From Verrucomicrobiota bacterium (lineage in GTDB: Bacteria > Verrucomicrobiota > Verrucomicrobiia > Limisphaerales > JACPZS01): a stretch of DNA of 58,933 bases. Shown here in pieces: positions 27,454 to 36,202 of the stretch. The position numbers and the translations under genes are program-made. Location: NCBI GenBank assembly GCA_016195385.1, contig JACPZS010000204.1, positions 1 through 58,933 on the forward strand. Reading direction: 5' to 3'. Position 1 is the stretch's first letter. Each line of letters opens with the position of its first letter. The notes below the pieces were generated by a model. The model was given only the letters and a program-made list of their open reading frames with translations, searched no databases and was not told the origin of the DNA.

Positions 27454-28431
27454 ATGAAAGACGATCTCATTGTGGTTTGCGGCGGCGGCGGATTTATTGG
27501 CGGGCACCTGGTTGCCGATCTCGTTCGACAGGGCCACCGCAAAATCCGCTCGGTGGACGTGAAACCATTCGACGAATGGTATCAACACGTGCCCGGCGTG
27601 GAGGACGTCCAGCTCGACTTGCAGGAACGCGAGGCGTGCGAACGCGCCCTCGCTGGCGCGCACACCGTCTATAACCTCGCCGCCGACATGGGCGGCATGG
27701 GCTTCATCGAAAACAATCGCGCCCTTTGCATGTTGAGCGTGCTCATCAACACCCACCTCCTGATGGCGGCGAAAAAACACGATGTGCAACGCTTCTTCTA
27801 CGCGTCGTCCGCCTGCGTCTATAACGCCGACAAACAGCGCGACGAGAACGTGACGGCCTTGAAAGAGGAAGACGCTTATCCCGCGATGCCCGAGGATGGC
27901 TACGGTTGGGAAAAACTTTTCAGCGAACGCATGTGCCGTCACTTCCGCGAAGACTTCGGACTCATCACGCGCGTCGCCCGCTTCCACAACGTCTATGGCC
28001 CGCTCGGCACCTACGAGGGCGGACGCGAGAAAGCTCCGGCCGCCGTGTGCCGGAAAGTCATCCAGGCCAAACTCGCCGGCAAACACGAGATCGAAATCTG
28101 GGGCGACGGCAAACAGACCCGCAGCTTCATGTACATCGACGACTGTCTCAAAGGCATCCAGATGATCACCGCCAGCGACATCATCGAGCCGCTCAACCTC
28201 GGCAGCAACGAACTCGTCTCCATCAACCAGCTCGTGGACATCGTCGAAGGCATCGCGGGCATCAAACTCAAACGTAACTACAACCTCTCCGCGCCCAAGG
28301 GCGTGAACGGCCGCAACAGCGACAACACCAAAATCCAGGCGTTGCTCAATTGGCAGCCCAACATCCGCCTGCGCGACGGCATGGAAAAAACCTACCGCTG
28401 GATTTACGAGCAGATGACCGCGAAGAAGTGA
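27454..28431 (+). CDS. NAD-dependent epimerase, GDP-mannose 3,5-epimerase-like
   Basis: A 325-residue extended SDR. Rossmann motif CGGGGFIGGHLV begins at about residue 9, and the catalytic YxxxK lies in YGWEKLFSE with an upstream SSACVY. The stretch AADMGGMGFIENN and the block RFHNVYGPLGTYEGGREKAPAA are, from memory, close to plant and bacterial GDP-mannose 3,5-epimerases, which make GDP-L-galactose and GDP-L-gulose. The ATG at 27454 gives a start just before the Rossmann strand; an earlier in-frame start would add residues from the hairpin region. The role here is probably in surface polysaccharide synthesis. Confidence 0.85.
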   Translation: MKDDLIVVCGGGGFIGGHLVADLVRQGHRKIRSVDVKPFDEWYQHVPGVEDVQLDLQEREACERALAGAHTVYNLAADMGGMGFIENNRALCMLSVLINTHLLMAAKKHDVQRFFYASSACVYNADKQRDENVTALKEEDAYPAMPEDGYGWEKLFSERMCRHFREDFGLITRVARFHNVYGPLGTYEGGREKAPAAVCRKVIQAKLAGKHEIEIWGDGKQTRSFMYIDDCLKGIQMITASDIIEPLNLGSNELVSINQLVDIVEGIAGIKLKRNYNLSAPKGVNGRNSDNTKIQALLNWQPNIRLRDGMEKTYRWIYEQMTAKK

Positions 28432-28593
28432 CTATCCGTTGCCGCTTCAGTTTTTAGTCGGGTCAATTTCTTGGAACATGGCCATGTTGGTCGCAGCCGC
28501 TGGCTGGCGCGCCAAGTAGCGCCGCATCTGTTCAATTCAGTTCGTCGATAAATTGGCTTCAATCCAGCTGCCGGCTTGCGCTAGCTTCCATCC

Positions 28594-30693
28594 ATGCCGG
28601 GCAACAGCACCGAAGAACGCAAGCTGGCTGCGATCATGTTCACAGACATCGTGGGCTACACCGCGTTGTCCCAACGCAACGAAACGCTCGCGCTCGAATT
28701 GCTCGAAGAACATCGCCGGTTGCTACGGCCGATTTTTCCCAAACACCAGGGCACCGAAATCAAAACAATGGGCGATGGCTTTCTCGTCCAGTTCAACAGC
28801 GCGCTCGCGGCGGCACGCTGCGCGATTGAGATTCAGAAAATTCTTTTCAGCCGCAATGCGAGCGAGCCGAAGGAACGGAAAATTCAAATTCGTATTGGCA
28901 TTCACGTAGGCGATGTGGTGCAGCGCGAAGGCGACGTGCTCGGCGATGGCGTGAACATCGCGTCGCGACTGCAACCGCTGGCCGAGCCGGGTGGCATTTG
29001 CATCTCGGTGGATGTGGCGCGGCAGATTCGGCACAACCTCGAAGCGAGCGTGGTGACGGTGGGCCAGGCAGAGTTGAAGAATGTGGAGATGCCGCTGGAG
29101 GTTTGTCGTATCGTGCTGCCGTGGGAAACGCTGGGGAAGGCAGAAGGCGGAAGGAAGAATGCAGAAACAAAGACGAGCGTTCGACCTTCACCAGCTTGGC
29201 CTTTGGCTGGGGTCGGCGCGATTGTTTTACTCGCGGTCGGACTCGGCTGGTGGCTCGTGCGGCAGCGCGGAGGCTCGACGGTTATTACAAATACTGTCCC
29301 AGTGGCGACTAGCAGCGCGGTGCCGGGGCGCATCACGTCGCTGGCGGTGAGGCCGTTCGATGATTATGCCAGTGACACGAACAACGCCTATCTCAGCGAC
29401 GGCATGACCGAGGCGCTCTGCGCGGCGCTGGGGAACATCGGTGCGCTGACGGTGCCGGGCCGCTCGTCGGTGATGCGCTACAAGAACAGCCCGAAGTCCA
29501 TCCCGGAAATGGCGAAGGAGTTGAAGGTCGATGCCATCGTGGAAGGTTCTGTCCAGCGGGCGGGCAGCCGCATGAAAATCACCGTGCAGTTGATTGACGG
29601 CGTCAGAGACCGGCACCTGTGGGCGACGAATTATGATCGCGACCTCAGTGATTTCTTCACGGTGCAGAGCGAAGTGGCGCGCGCCGTCGCGAATGAAATT
29701 CAAGTGCGCTTGACTCCGGAAGATCAATCCCGCCTCACCCGCGCGCGATCCGTCAATCCCGAAGCCCAGGAGGCTTATCTCAAGGGACGCTACCAATGGA
29801 ACAAACGAACCGAGGAGGGCTTCCGCCGGGCCATCGAACACTTTCAGCAAGCCATCGCGAAAGAACCGACTTACGCCCTGGCTTACGCGGGTTTGGGCGA
29901 CTGCTACAGTTGGTTTCCTAATTACGGTGGCGGGCCTAGGGACGAATGGATGCCCCGGGCCAGAGCCGCGGCTACCAAGGCGCTCGAACTCGACCCTAAT
30001 TTTGCGGAGCCTCATGCGACCTTGGCCAACGTCAAACTCTACTTCGACTCGGATCTGCCTGGAGCCAAATTCGAGTTTGATCGAGCGATCGAACTGAACC
30101 CGCGTTACGCCAGCGCCCACCAGTGGTATGGCTGGTATTGGATGATCAAGGGTAAATTGAAGGAAGCACTCGCCGAGAAAAAGCGCGCGCTGGAACTTGA
30201 CCCGCTTTCACCGATTATCAGCGTCGAAGTCGGGCTGTTGCATTACTTCCTGCACGAGTACGACCGGGCCATCGAGATCCTCCAACAAACCATCGCGATG
30301 GATCGCAACTTCCCCCGGTCTCATTTGTTTTTGGCCAGGGCTTTGCAACAAATAGGACGGCACGACGAAGCCATCGCGGAGTTGAAACTGTGGCATACGC
30401 TGTCAGAAACCTCCACGGCTAATTCCGCAGAACTTGGTTATGCCTACGCTTTGGCAGGGCGGCGCGCGGAGGCCGAAGGAATTCTCGCCTCGCTGAAAGA
30501 CCCAGGTGGCATTGCTCTGGTGTACACTGGACTTGGCAACAAGGATCAGGCTCTAACGTGGTTGGAGAAGCGCTACCAAGGGAAAGGGGATTTCTTTTCA
30601 TTCGCTCTTCTCCGAGTCAGTCCTCAGTATGACAGCCTGCGCTCAGATCCCAGATTCGATGCACTTGCCAAGAAAGTTGGGTTGGAAAAATGA
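28594..30693 (+). CDS. class III adenylate cyclase-TolB/FlgO-TPR protein
   Basis: A 699-residue protein with four parts. The first is a class III nucleotide cyclase domain (about 1-180) with metal-binding Asp18 (FTDIVGYT) and Asp61 (TMGDGFLVQF) and the GDGVNIASRL block. A single membrane helix follows (PLAGVGAIVLLAVGLGWWLV, about 207-226). Next is a FlgO/TolB-like domain beginning LAVRPFDDYASDTNNAYLSDGMTEAL. The C-terminal part holds about six TPR repeats to the end (YALAYAGLGDCY, FAEPHATLANV, YASAHQWYGWYWMIKGK, and so on). The layout implies an internal cyclase controlled by an external peptide- or protein-binding TPR platform. Upstream (28475-28488) is a perfect 14-nt palindrome of unknown role. 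Confidence 0.9.
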   Translation: MPGNSTEERKLAAIMFTDIVGYTALSQRNETLALELLEEHRRLLRPIFPKHQGTEIKTMGDGFLVQFNSALAAARCAIEIQKILFSRNASEPKERKIQIRIGIHVGDVVQREGDVLGDGVNIASRLQPLAEPGGICISVDVARQIRHNLEASVVTVGQAELKNVEMPLEVCRIVLPWETLGKAEGGRKNAETKTSVRPSPAWPLAGVGAIVLLAVGLGWWLVRQRGGSTVITNTVPVATSSAVPGRITSLAVRPFDDYASDTNNAYLSDGMTEALCAALGNIGALTVPGRSSVMRYKNSPKSIPEMAKELKVDAIVEGSVQRAGSRMKITVQLIDGVRDRHLWATNYDRDLSDFFTVQSEVARAVANEIQVRLTPEDQSRLTRARSVNPEAQEAYLKGRYQWNKRTEEGFRRAIEHFQQAIAKEPTYALAYAGLGDCYSWFPNYGGGPRDEWMPRARAAATKALELDPNFAEPHATLANVKLYFDSDLPGAKFEFDRAIELNPRYASAHQWYGWYWMIKGKLKEALAEKKRALELDPLSPIISVEVGLLHYFLHEYDRAIEILQQTIAMDRNFPRSHLFLARALQQIGRHDEAIAELKLWHTLSETSTANSAELGYAYALAGRRAEAEGILASLKDPGGIALVYTGLGNKDQALTWLEKRYQGKGDFFSFALLRVSPQYDSLRSDPRFDALAKKVGLEK

Positions 30694-30840
30694 GCGCCGG
30701 CTCCGAACAACGCAAAGCTGCGCAACGACAGCGTGGAGCGCGGATATCCGCCAGTTCAGCCCAGTTATTCAACCTGCCGCCTGAATCGCAAATTGCCCTT
30801 GATATGGGCAACGAGTCATTCAAATATGGGTCGCCATATC

Positions 30841-31089
30841 ATGAAGACCACGATTGAAATCGCCGACGACCTTTTTGAGCGGACGCAAAGTCTCGCCCGC
30901 AAGGAAAAGACCACCTTTCGCGCTCTCACCGAGCAGGGGCTGCGGCTCGTGCTGAAAGAAAAACAGGGCAAACCCGCCAAATGGAAATGGAAGCCGGTGA
31001 CTTTCCGCGGTGGAGGTCTGACGGATGAGTTCAAGAATGCCGGCTGGGACAAGATTCGCGATGAGATTTACCGGGGACACGGCGCATGA
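30841..31089 (+). CDS. VapB-like antitoxin
   Basis: An 82-residue protein. The N-terminus KTTIEIADDLFERTQSLARKEKTTFRALTEQGLRLVL is a ribbon-helix-helix pattern, as in the antitoxins of PIN toxins. The C-terminal tail (GGLTDEFKNAGWDKIRDEIY) is the expected toxin-binding part. Its stop overlaps the PIN gene start by 4 nt. ATG 30841 is chosen over earlier in-frame codons because it gives a canonical RHH start. The pair lies just upstream of the second PSD1 gene. Confidence 0.85.
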   Translation: MKTTIEIADDLFERTQSLARKEKTTFRALTEQGLRLVLKEKQGKPAKWKWKPVTFRGGGLTDEFKNAGWDKIRDEIYRGHGA

Positions 31090-31523
31090 TTGCGCTGGAT
31101 ACTAATCTCCTGATTTACGCCTATCGCGAGGACTCCGAATTTCATTTGCCGACTTTGGAGCAATTGCGCCCGGTCATTGAAGGAAACAGACCTTGGGCCT
31201 TGCCGTGGCCGTGTGTGCATGAGTTTATCGGAGTGGTAACGCATGAAAAAGTCTTTAAGCCCGCCTCGCCACTTTCCAGCGTGCTCGGCTTTCTCGATTC
31301 TTTATTTGGCTCCGCGCAATTGCACCTGCTATCCGAAAGCCGCGGCTACTTCGAGAAACTCCGCGAACTCGCGCTGGCCGCGCGTTTGAAAGGCCCGCGC
31401 ATTCACGACGCCCGTATTGCCGCGCTTTGCCTCCATCATGGCGTGCGTGAACTCTGGACCGCCGACCGGGATTTTTCCGCCTTCCCGCAATTGAAAACCC
31501 GTAATCCCTTGGAGAACATGTAA
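31086..31523 (+). CDS. PIN-domain toxin (VapC family)
   Basis: A 145-residue PIN RNase. The acidic residues are Asp5 (IALDTNLLIYA), Glu in VHEFIGV (about 43), Asp in IHDARIAALC (about 118) and Asp in TADRDFSAF (about 137), the usual four-acid centre. Length is normal. It is translationally coupled to the antitoxin gene at 30841 and ends 56 nt before the PSD1 gene. The RNA target cannot be predicted. Confidence 0.9.
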   Translation: MIALDTNLLIYAYREDSEFHLPTLEQLRPVIEGNRPWALPWPCVHEFIGVVTHEKVFKPASPLSSVLGFLDSLFGSAQLHLLSESRGYFEKLRELALAARLKGPRIHDARIAALCLHHGVRELWTADRDFSAFPQLKTRNPLENM

Positions 31524-31579
31524 TTTCTCTTTTCGTCGGTTGAAGGTTCACCGATGATTCAGATGCAATTTTCAACCGT

Positions 31580-34500
31580 ATGATTACGCATTGCCGATGG
31601 ATGGTTTGGGGTTTGTCGCTGGCGCTTTTCAACATGCCGTTCGCAAACGCAAGCTCGGAGAAAAAATCCGCCGCAAGCAAACCAGCCGCCGCTGACACAA
31701 AGTCCGCGATTGATTTCAACCGCGACATCCGCCCGATTTTTTCCGACGCGTGTTATGCCTGCCACGGACCGGATGAAGCCAAGCGCAAAGGCAAGCTGCG
31801 TCTGGATCGCAAGGATGACGCCTTCAAGGAAACCAAGTCCGGCGGGTTCGCCATAGTGTCGGGCGACATCGAAAAAAGTTTGATCGTGAAGCGGATTCTT
31901 TCGACGGACGCCGATGAAGTGATGCCGCCGCCGGACTCAGGGAAGAAATTGTCGCCGGAACAAATCGACCGACTGCGCCGCTGGATCGCCCAGGGCGCGA
32001 AATGGGACGGCCATTGGTCATACACACCGCCGCGACGCCCGCCGCAACCGGAAGTGAAAGCTAAAGCGTGGTCGCGCAACGCCATCGACCGTTTCATTCT
32101 CACGCGGCTGGAGAAAGAGGGACTGCATCCGTCGAGCGAAGCTGACAAGGCCACGCTCATTCGCCGTCTGAGTCTGGATTTGCTCGGCCTGCCGCCGACG
32201 ATTGCCGAGGTCGATGCGTTTCTCGCGGAAAAAAGTTCCGATGCTTACGAGAAGCTCGTGGATCGTTTGCTCGCTTCGCCGCATTTCGGCGAGCGCATGG
32301 CGCAAGGCTGGCTCGACCTCGCGCGCTACGCCGACACAAACGGCTACCACATCGACAATCATCGCGACATGTGGCTCTGGCGCGAGTGGGTCATCAACGC
32401 CTTCAATCAGAACAAGCGCTTCGACGAATTCACCATCGAACAACTGGCCGGCGATTTGTTGCCGAACGCCACGCTCGATCAACGCATTGCCAGCGGGTTT
32501 TGCCGCAACGTGATGGTGAACTTCGAGGGCGGCGCCGACCCGGACGAGTATTTGTCCAAGTATGTCATCGACCGCGTGGACACGGTTTCCACCGCGTGGC
32601 TCGGCACGACGATGGCCTGCGCCGAATGTCACGATCACAAATACGATCCCTTCACGACGAAAGATTTTTACCGGCTCTACGCCTACTTCAACACCATCGC
32701 GGAAAAAGGTCTCGACGGAAATTACGATAATCCCGAGCCGAGCATCAAAGTGCCGTCGCGCGAGCAGGCGGTGCAATTGCTCGAACTGACGAAGGCAATT
32801 CCTGCCGCTGAAAACCGCGTGAAAGAGCGCGAAGGGCAACTCCCCGAAGCACAGGCGAGTTGGGAGAAAGAAGTTTTGGCGAAACTCACCAAGCCGGTCG
32901 AACCCGACGGTTTGCTTGCCAACTTTACGCTCGATGAAACACCTGCGGGCATCGACGCGCTCGGCGCTCGGCGCGACGCGACGTGGATCGGCACGAATGC
33001 GCCGGTGTGGGTCGATGGCAAACTCGGCAAAGCGTTGAAGTTCGACGGCGGCGGAAATTTCATCGACGCGGGAAACGCCGTCGAGTTCGAGCGCACGAAT
33101 GCTTTTTCGTTCGGTTGCTGGGCGAAGCTCGACGCGAAAGGTGGCGTGCTGTTTGCGAAAATGGACGAAGCGCCGTCGCTGCGCGGTTTCGATCTCGAAG
33201 CAGTGGACAAGAAAATCCGCGTCCACTTGATCAATGCCTGGCCCGACAATGCGCTCGAAGCCGAGACAAAGGAAACGGTCGCGACCAACACGTGGCTGCA
33301 TCTCTTCGTGACGCATGACGGCACCGGCAAAGCCGAGGGCATCAAGATTTTCGTAAACGGCAAATCGAAGGAAATCGAAAAGCGAACGGACAAATTGACT
33401 GAATCCATCGCACCGAAATCGCCGCTGCGCATCGGCAAACGAAACAGTGCGTTGCCTTTCAACGGTGTCATCGACGACGTGCGCTTCTACAATCGTGCGC
33501 TGGCCGCCGGCGAAATCGAGCATCTCGCCAGCATCGCGAACCTGGCGATTGTTCCGATTGCCGCCGACAAGCGCACGGACGAGCAAAAGGCGGAGTTGAA
33601 AAAGTATTTTCGTGACAACCACGCGTTTGATTTGAAGAAAGCGGATGAGAAGCTGGCGAAACTGCGCAAATCGAAGGACGATCTGATGAAGGAAATTCCC
33701 GGCGCGATGGTCATGAAGGAAATGGACGAACCGCGGCCCACGCACATTCTCGTGCGCGGGGATTTTCGGAACAAGGGCGAACGCGTCACGCCCGACGTAC
33801 CGAAGTCGCTGCCGCAATTGCCCGACGGCGCGCCGACGAATCGCCTCGCACTCGCGCGCTGGCTCGTGTCACGCGAAAATCCGCTGCCCAGCCGAGTCAC
33901 CGTCAATCGCTACTGGCAACTGTTTTTCGGAACCGGGCTGGTAAAGACGGCGAATGATTTTGGTTCGCAAGGCGAATGGCCGAGTCATCCGGAACTGCTC
34001 GACTGGCTGGCGACGGAATTCATGGATCGCGACTGGGACATCAAGGCGATGCTCAAATTGATGGTCACGTCCGCGACGTATCGGCAGTCATCGAAGGTCG
34101 ATACGAAAACGCTCGAAGCTGATCCTTACAATCGCCTCTACGCGCGCGGGCCGAGGTTCCGGCTGGACGCCGAACTTGTTCGCGACAGCGCGCTCGCCGT
34201 CAGCGGTCTGCTGAACCGGAAGGTCGGCGGCCCGAGTGTGCGTCCGTTTCAACCACCGGGTTTGTGGGAGCAACTGGCCATCGGCGGCGACTTCAGCAGC
34301 CAGTCGTATTCGATGAGCAAGGGCGACGACTTGTATCGGCGCGGACTTTACGTCTATTGGAAGCGCTCGGTGCCGTATCCGTCGATGACCACCTTCGACT
34401 CGCCGAATCGCGAAACCTGCACCGTGCAACGTCCGCGCACGACGACGCCGTTGCAGGCGCTCGTGCTGATGAACGATCCCGCCTACCTGGACGCGGCGCG

Positions 34501-34792
34501 CGCCCTCGCGCAACGCGTGTTGAAAGAGAGCGACGGCGATGCGGCGAAGAAGTTGACTTATGCGTTTCGCCTGACGCTCGCGCGCGAGCCGAAGAAGAAC
34601 GAACTGCAAACTTTGCTCAAAGTCTATCAACAGCAGTTGAAGAATTTTCAAGACGACCAGGAAGCGGCGAAGTCGCTCGTCAACGTCGGCGACTCGAAAC
34701 AACCGGGCGATGCCAATGACAGCGAACTGGCGGCATGGACAGCGGTTGGCAGCGTGCTGCTGAATTTGGATGAGACGATTACGAAGGGATGA
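31580..34792 (+). CDS. PSD1 family protein: c-heme, DUF1549, LamG-like, DUF1553
   Basis: A 1070-residue exported protein. It begins with a signal peptide (WMVWGLSLALFNMPFANAS), then a planctomycete cytochrome C domain with CYACH (residues 58-62), and DUF1549 with LARYADTNGYHIDNHRDMWLWR at about 250-270 and the CAECHDHKYDP motif near 350. A LamG/concanavalin-like carbohydrate-binding type insert occupies about 445-660, and DUF1553 runs to the end (LARWLVSRENPLPSRVTVNRYW). A second CxxCH in CAECHDH may also bind heme. The protein probably links carbohydrate binding to redox chemistry outside the cytoplasm; this is an inference. Its DUF1501 partner is at 36965. Confidence 0.93.
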   Translation: MITHCRWMVWGLSLALFNMPFANASSEKKSAASKPAAADTKSAIDFNRDIRPIFSDACYACHGPDEAKRKGKLRLDRKDDAFKETKSGGFAIVSGDIEKSLIVKRILSTDADEVMPPPDSGKKLSPEQIDRLRRWIAQGAKWDGHWSYTPPRRPPQPEVKAKAWSRNAIDRFILTRLEKEGLHPSSEADKATLIRRLSLDLLGLPPTIAEVDAFLAEKSSDAYEKLVDRLLASPHFGERMAQGWLDLARYADTNGYHIDNHRDMWLWREWVINAFNQNKRFDEFTIEQLAGDLLPNATLDQRIASGFCRNVMVNFEGGADPDEYLSKYVIDRVDTVSTAWLGTTMACAECHDHKYDPFTTKDFYRLYAYFNTIAEKGLDGNYDNPEPSIKVPSREQAVQLLELTKAIPAAENRVKEREGQLPEAQASWEKEVLAKLTKPVEPDGLLANFTLDETPAGIDALGARRDATWIGTNAPVWVDGKLGKALKFDGGGNFIDAGNAVEFERTNAFSFGCWAKLDAKGGVLFAKMDEAPSLRGFDLEAVDKKIRVHLINAWPDNALEAETKETVATNTWLHLFVTHDGTGKAEGIKIFVNGKSKEIEKRTDKLTESIAPKSPLRIGKRNSALPFNGVIDDVRFYNRALAAGEIEHLASIANLAIVPIAADKRTDEQKAELKKYFRDNHAFDLKKADEKLAKLRKSKDDLMKEIPGAMVMKEMDEPRPTHILVRGDFRNKGERVTPDVPKSLPQLPDGAPTNRLALARWLVSRENPLPSRVTVNRYWQLFFGTGLVKTANDFGSQGEWPSHPELLDWLATEFMDRDWDIKAMLKLMVTSATYRQSSKVDTKTLEADPYNRLYARGPRFRLDAELVRDSALAVSGLLNRKVGGPSVRPFQPPGLWEQLAIGGDFSSQSYSMSKGDDLYRRGLYVYWKRSVPYPSMTTFDSPNRETCTVQRPRTTTPLQALVLMNDPAYLDAARALAQRVLKESDGDAAKKLTYAFRLTLAREPKKNELQTLLKVYQQQLKNFQDDQEAAKSLVNVGDSKQPGDANDSELAAWTAVGSVLLNLDETITKG

Positions 34793-34998
34793 TGGATCTG
34801 GTTCATGCGCGCGATGCCGATCATCTCGCGCTCGCCTCCTACCACAAATGCGATATGCTCGTGACATGGAACTGCCGGCATCTGGCCAACGCGAACAAGC
34901 TGGGGCATGTCCGCAGGGTCAACGCCCTGCTTGGATTGGAAACGCCCCTGCTAATCACGCCGCTGGAATTGCTGGGGAAAGACGCTGATGAAAACTAA
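34789..34998 (+). pseudogene. N-terminally truncated PIN-domain toxin
   Basis: A 69-codon reading frame whose sequence DADHLALASYHKCDMLVTWNCRHLANANK and LLITPLELLG is the C-terminal half of a PIN toxin. The N-terminal half, including the first catalytic Asp, is missing: the frame begins at the PSD1 stop codon, overlapping it by 4 nt. A full-length relative would be about 140-165 residues. So recombination appears to have joined the end of the PSD1 gene to the middle of a PIN gene. It may not be expressed as an active toxin. Confidence 0.7.
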
Positions 34999-35197
34999 AC
35001 CCGACGAACCGTTGGAAGACATCTGGGCCGCGCGCCGACGCATCGCAGAACGCTTTGGCTTCGATCCGCGCAAACAGACCGAGCAATTGCGCCGGCGACA
35101 GGAAGCGGCCAAGGATCGCTTTTACCGCCGCGCAAACGAATTCACTGCTGCGTCGGAGACGCTCGTTCTGCGGGACGCGCCGCCGAAACCGAAATAA
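34988..35197 (+). CDS. small charged protein, probable partner of the truncated PIN gene
   Basis: A 69-residue protein rich in Arg, Lys and Glu (IWAARRRIAERFGFDPRKQTEQLRRRQEAAKDRFYRR). It overlaps the end of the beheaded PIN reading frame by 11 nt. From memory, short ORFs of the type 'DIWAxRRxIxxxFGxDPxK' follow PIN genes in several bacteria, so it is likely the old antitoxin of that pair. It is not assignable to a named family with confidence. Confidence 0.6.
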   Translation: MKTKPDEPLEDIWAARRRIAERFGFDPRKQTEQLRRRQEAAKDRFYRRANEFTAASETLVLRDAPPKPK

Positions 35198-35212
35198 GAT
35201 TGCAAGAAACCC

Positions 35213-35371
35213 GTGCCCAACGCCGAACGCATCTTCTTCATCCGCCCCGCCCCGCGCGAAGGCTTCACCAGCGAGGAGATTTTCAGCCTGACGAAAATCG
35301 ACCGCTGGTTCCCTACTCAGATCAAGGAGACCGTGGATCTTGAGGAAAAACTCGCAACCGCGAGGAATTGA
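35213..35371 (+). pseudogene. carB fragment, copy A (carbamoyl-phosphate synthase large subunit)
   Basis: A 52-codon stretch beginning PNAERIFFIR and continuing EEIFSLTKIDRWF, then QIKETVDLEEKL. This is the pattern of an internal CarB region (compare RIFYI...EEIxxLTKIDxWFLxQIxEIVxLEE), from memory. The normal protein is over 1000 residues and no other part of CarB is present. It ends at a TGA just before the nucleotidyltransferase gene. A second, more decayed copy lies at 36032, with the same frame and about 88% identity over the first 110 nt. Confidence 0.7.
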
Positions 35372-35374
35372 ATT

Positions 35375-35821
35375 GTGCCTATTCCCGCCCTCAACTCAGA
35401 TGGATTTCTCACGGCTGGGGTTTTTAACTGCTCGCTGGCGGAGGTGCGCGAACGATTCGGTTCGTTTCAGGGTTCCGACACTCGCCCGCGGCTGTTCGAG
35501 CGGCTCGAAGTATTGGTCGCCGCGATGCAGCGCAGCGGCTTGTTCGAGACACTGGTGCTGGACGGCAGTTTCGTCACCGACAAACCCGCTCCCAACGACA
35601 TTGACCTCGTGGCGGTGCTTCGGCCCGGACATAATTTCGAGCGAGACTTGCCGATGTCCGAATACGCGCTTGTTTCTCGGGCGATGCTCCGCCGACGGTT
35701 CGGGTTCGATGTTGTCATTGCGGAGCGGGACAGCCACCTGTATGAAAGCTACGTCGAATTCTTCAGCCGCGTCCGGGAAAATCCGGCGGCGAGGAAGGGA
35801 CTGCTGCGGTTGACGCTATGA
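35375..35821 (+). CDS. nucleotidyltransferase-like protein (DUF6932-type)
   Basis: A 148-residue protein starting at GTG. It has the nucleotidyltransferase-superfamily signature GS-x10-D-x-D in DGSFVTDKPAPNDIDLVAVL (about residues 68-87), with a further acidic position at FGFDVVIAERD. Helical regions at both ends fit the small NTase-like family annotated DUF6932. The stop overlaps the ATG of a short coiled-coil gene by 4 nt, so the two form a tight pair like MNT/HEPN or TA modules. The carB fragment A ends 3 nt upstream. Function unknown: addition of nucleotides to a protein or RNA is only inferred. Confidence 0.7.
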   Translation: MPIPALNSDGFLTAGVFNCSLAEVRERFGSFQGSDTRPRLFERLEVLVAAMQRSGLFETLVLDGSFVTDKPAPNDIDLVAVLRPGHNFERDLPMSEYALVSRAMLRRRFGFDVVIAERDSHLYESYVEFFSRVRENPAARKGLLRLTL

Positions 35822-36024
35822 AAAACGAAGCCATCCTCACTCAGACCGTGGAGCAACTGGAGCGCATGAACGAGGCCTTGGCCGCGCTCCGCCGCGAACT
35901 GCTCCCCGGCCAGCCGAAGAAATTCGCCCTGCTGGCCGAAAGCCCGCTGGAGGACATGCGCCGTTTGCAAGTCGAGATTGAGCAACTGGCCGCCGAACTG
36001 GCCGCGACCCCTACGGGCGCTTGA
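35818..36024 (+). CDS. small coiled-coil partner of the NTase-like gene
   Basis: A 68-residue helical protein with heptad-like repeats (TVEQLERMNEALAALRRELL and MRRLQVEIEQLAAELAA). It overlaps the NTase gene by 4 nt. It has no catalytic motif. By size and coupling it is a candidate antitoxin or adaptor. A degraded carB fragment begins 7 nt after its stop. Confidence 0.6.
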   Translation: MKNEAILTQTVEQLERMNEALAALRRELLPGQPKKFALLAESPLEDMRRLQVEIEQLAAELAATPTGA

Positions 36025-36031
36025 AATAAAC

Positions 36032-36180
36032 GTGTTCAACGCCGAACGCATTTTCTTCAACCGCCCCGCCCTGCGCGAAGGCTCCACCATCGAGGAGATT
36101 TTCAGCCTGACGAAAATCGACCGCTGGTTTCCGCTGCCGATCAAGGTGACTGTGCGTATCAAGGAAAAACTTGTGGCTGC
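36032..36180 (+). pseudogene. carB fragment, copy B (decayed)
   Basis: The frame reads NAERIFFNRPALREGSTIEEI, then FSLTKIDRWFPL, matching copy A closely for the first 110 nt and then drifting. It runs on without a stop into an unrelated PSD1 remnant. The two copies bracket the NTase/coiled-coil gene pair as direct repeats. Confidence 0.65.
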
Positions 36181-36202
36181 CTCTTGTCCACTCTTTCACG
36201 GG

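Noticed and set aside
32018..33817. Open frame of about 600 codons on the minus strand within the second PSD1 gene
   Set aside because: It is antisense to clear heme/DUF1549/LamG coding and has no recognisable protein motif.
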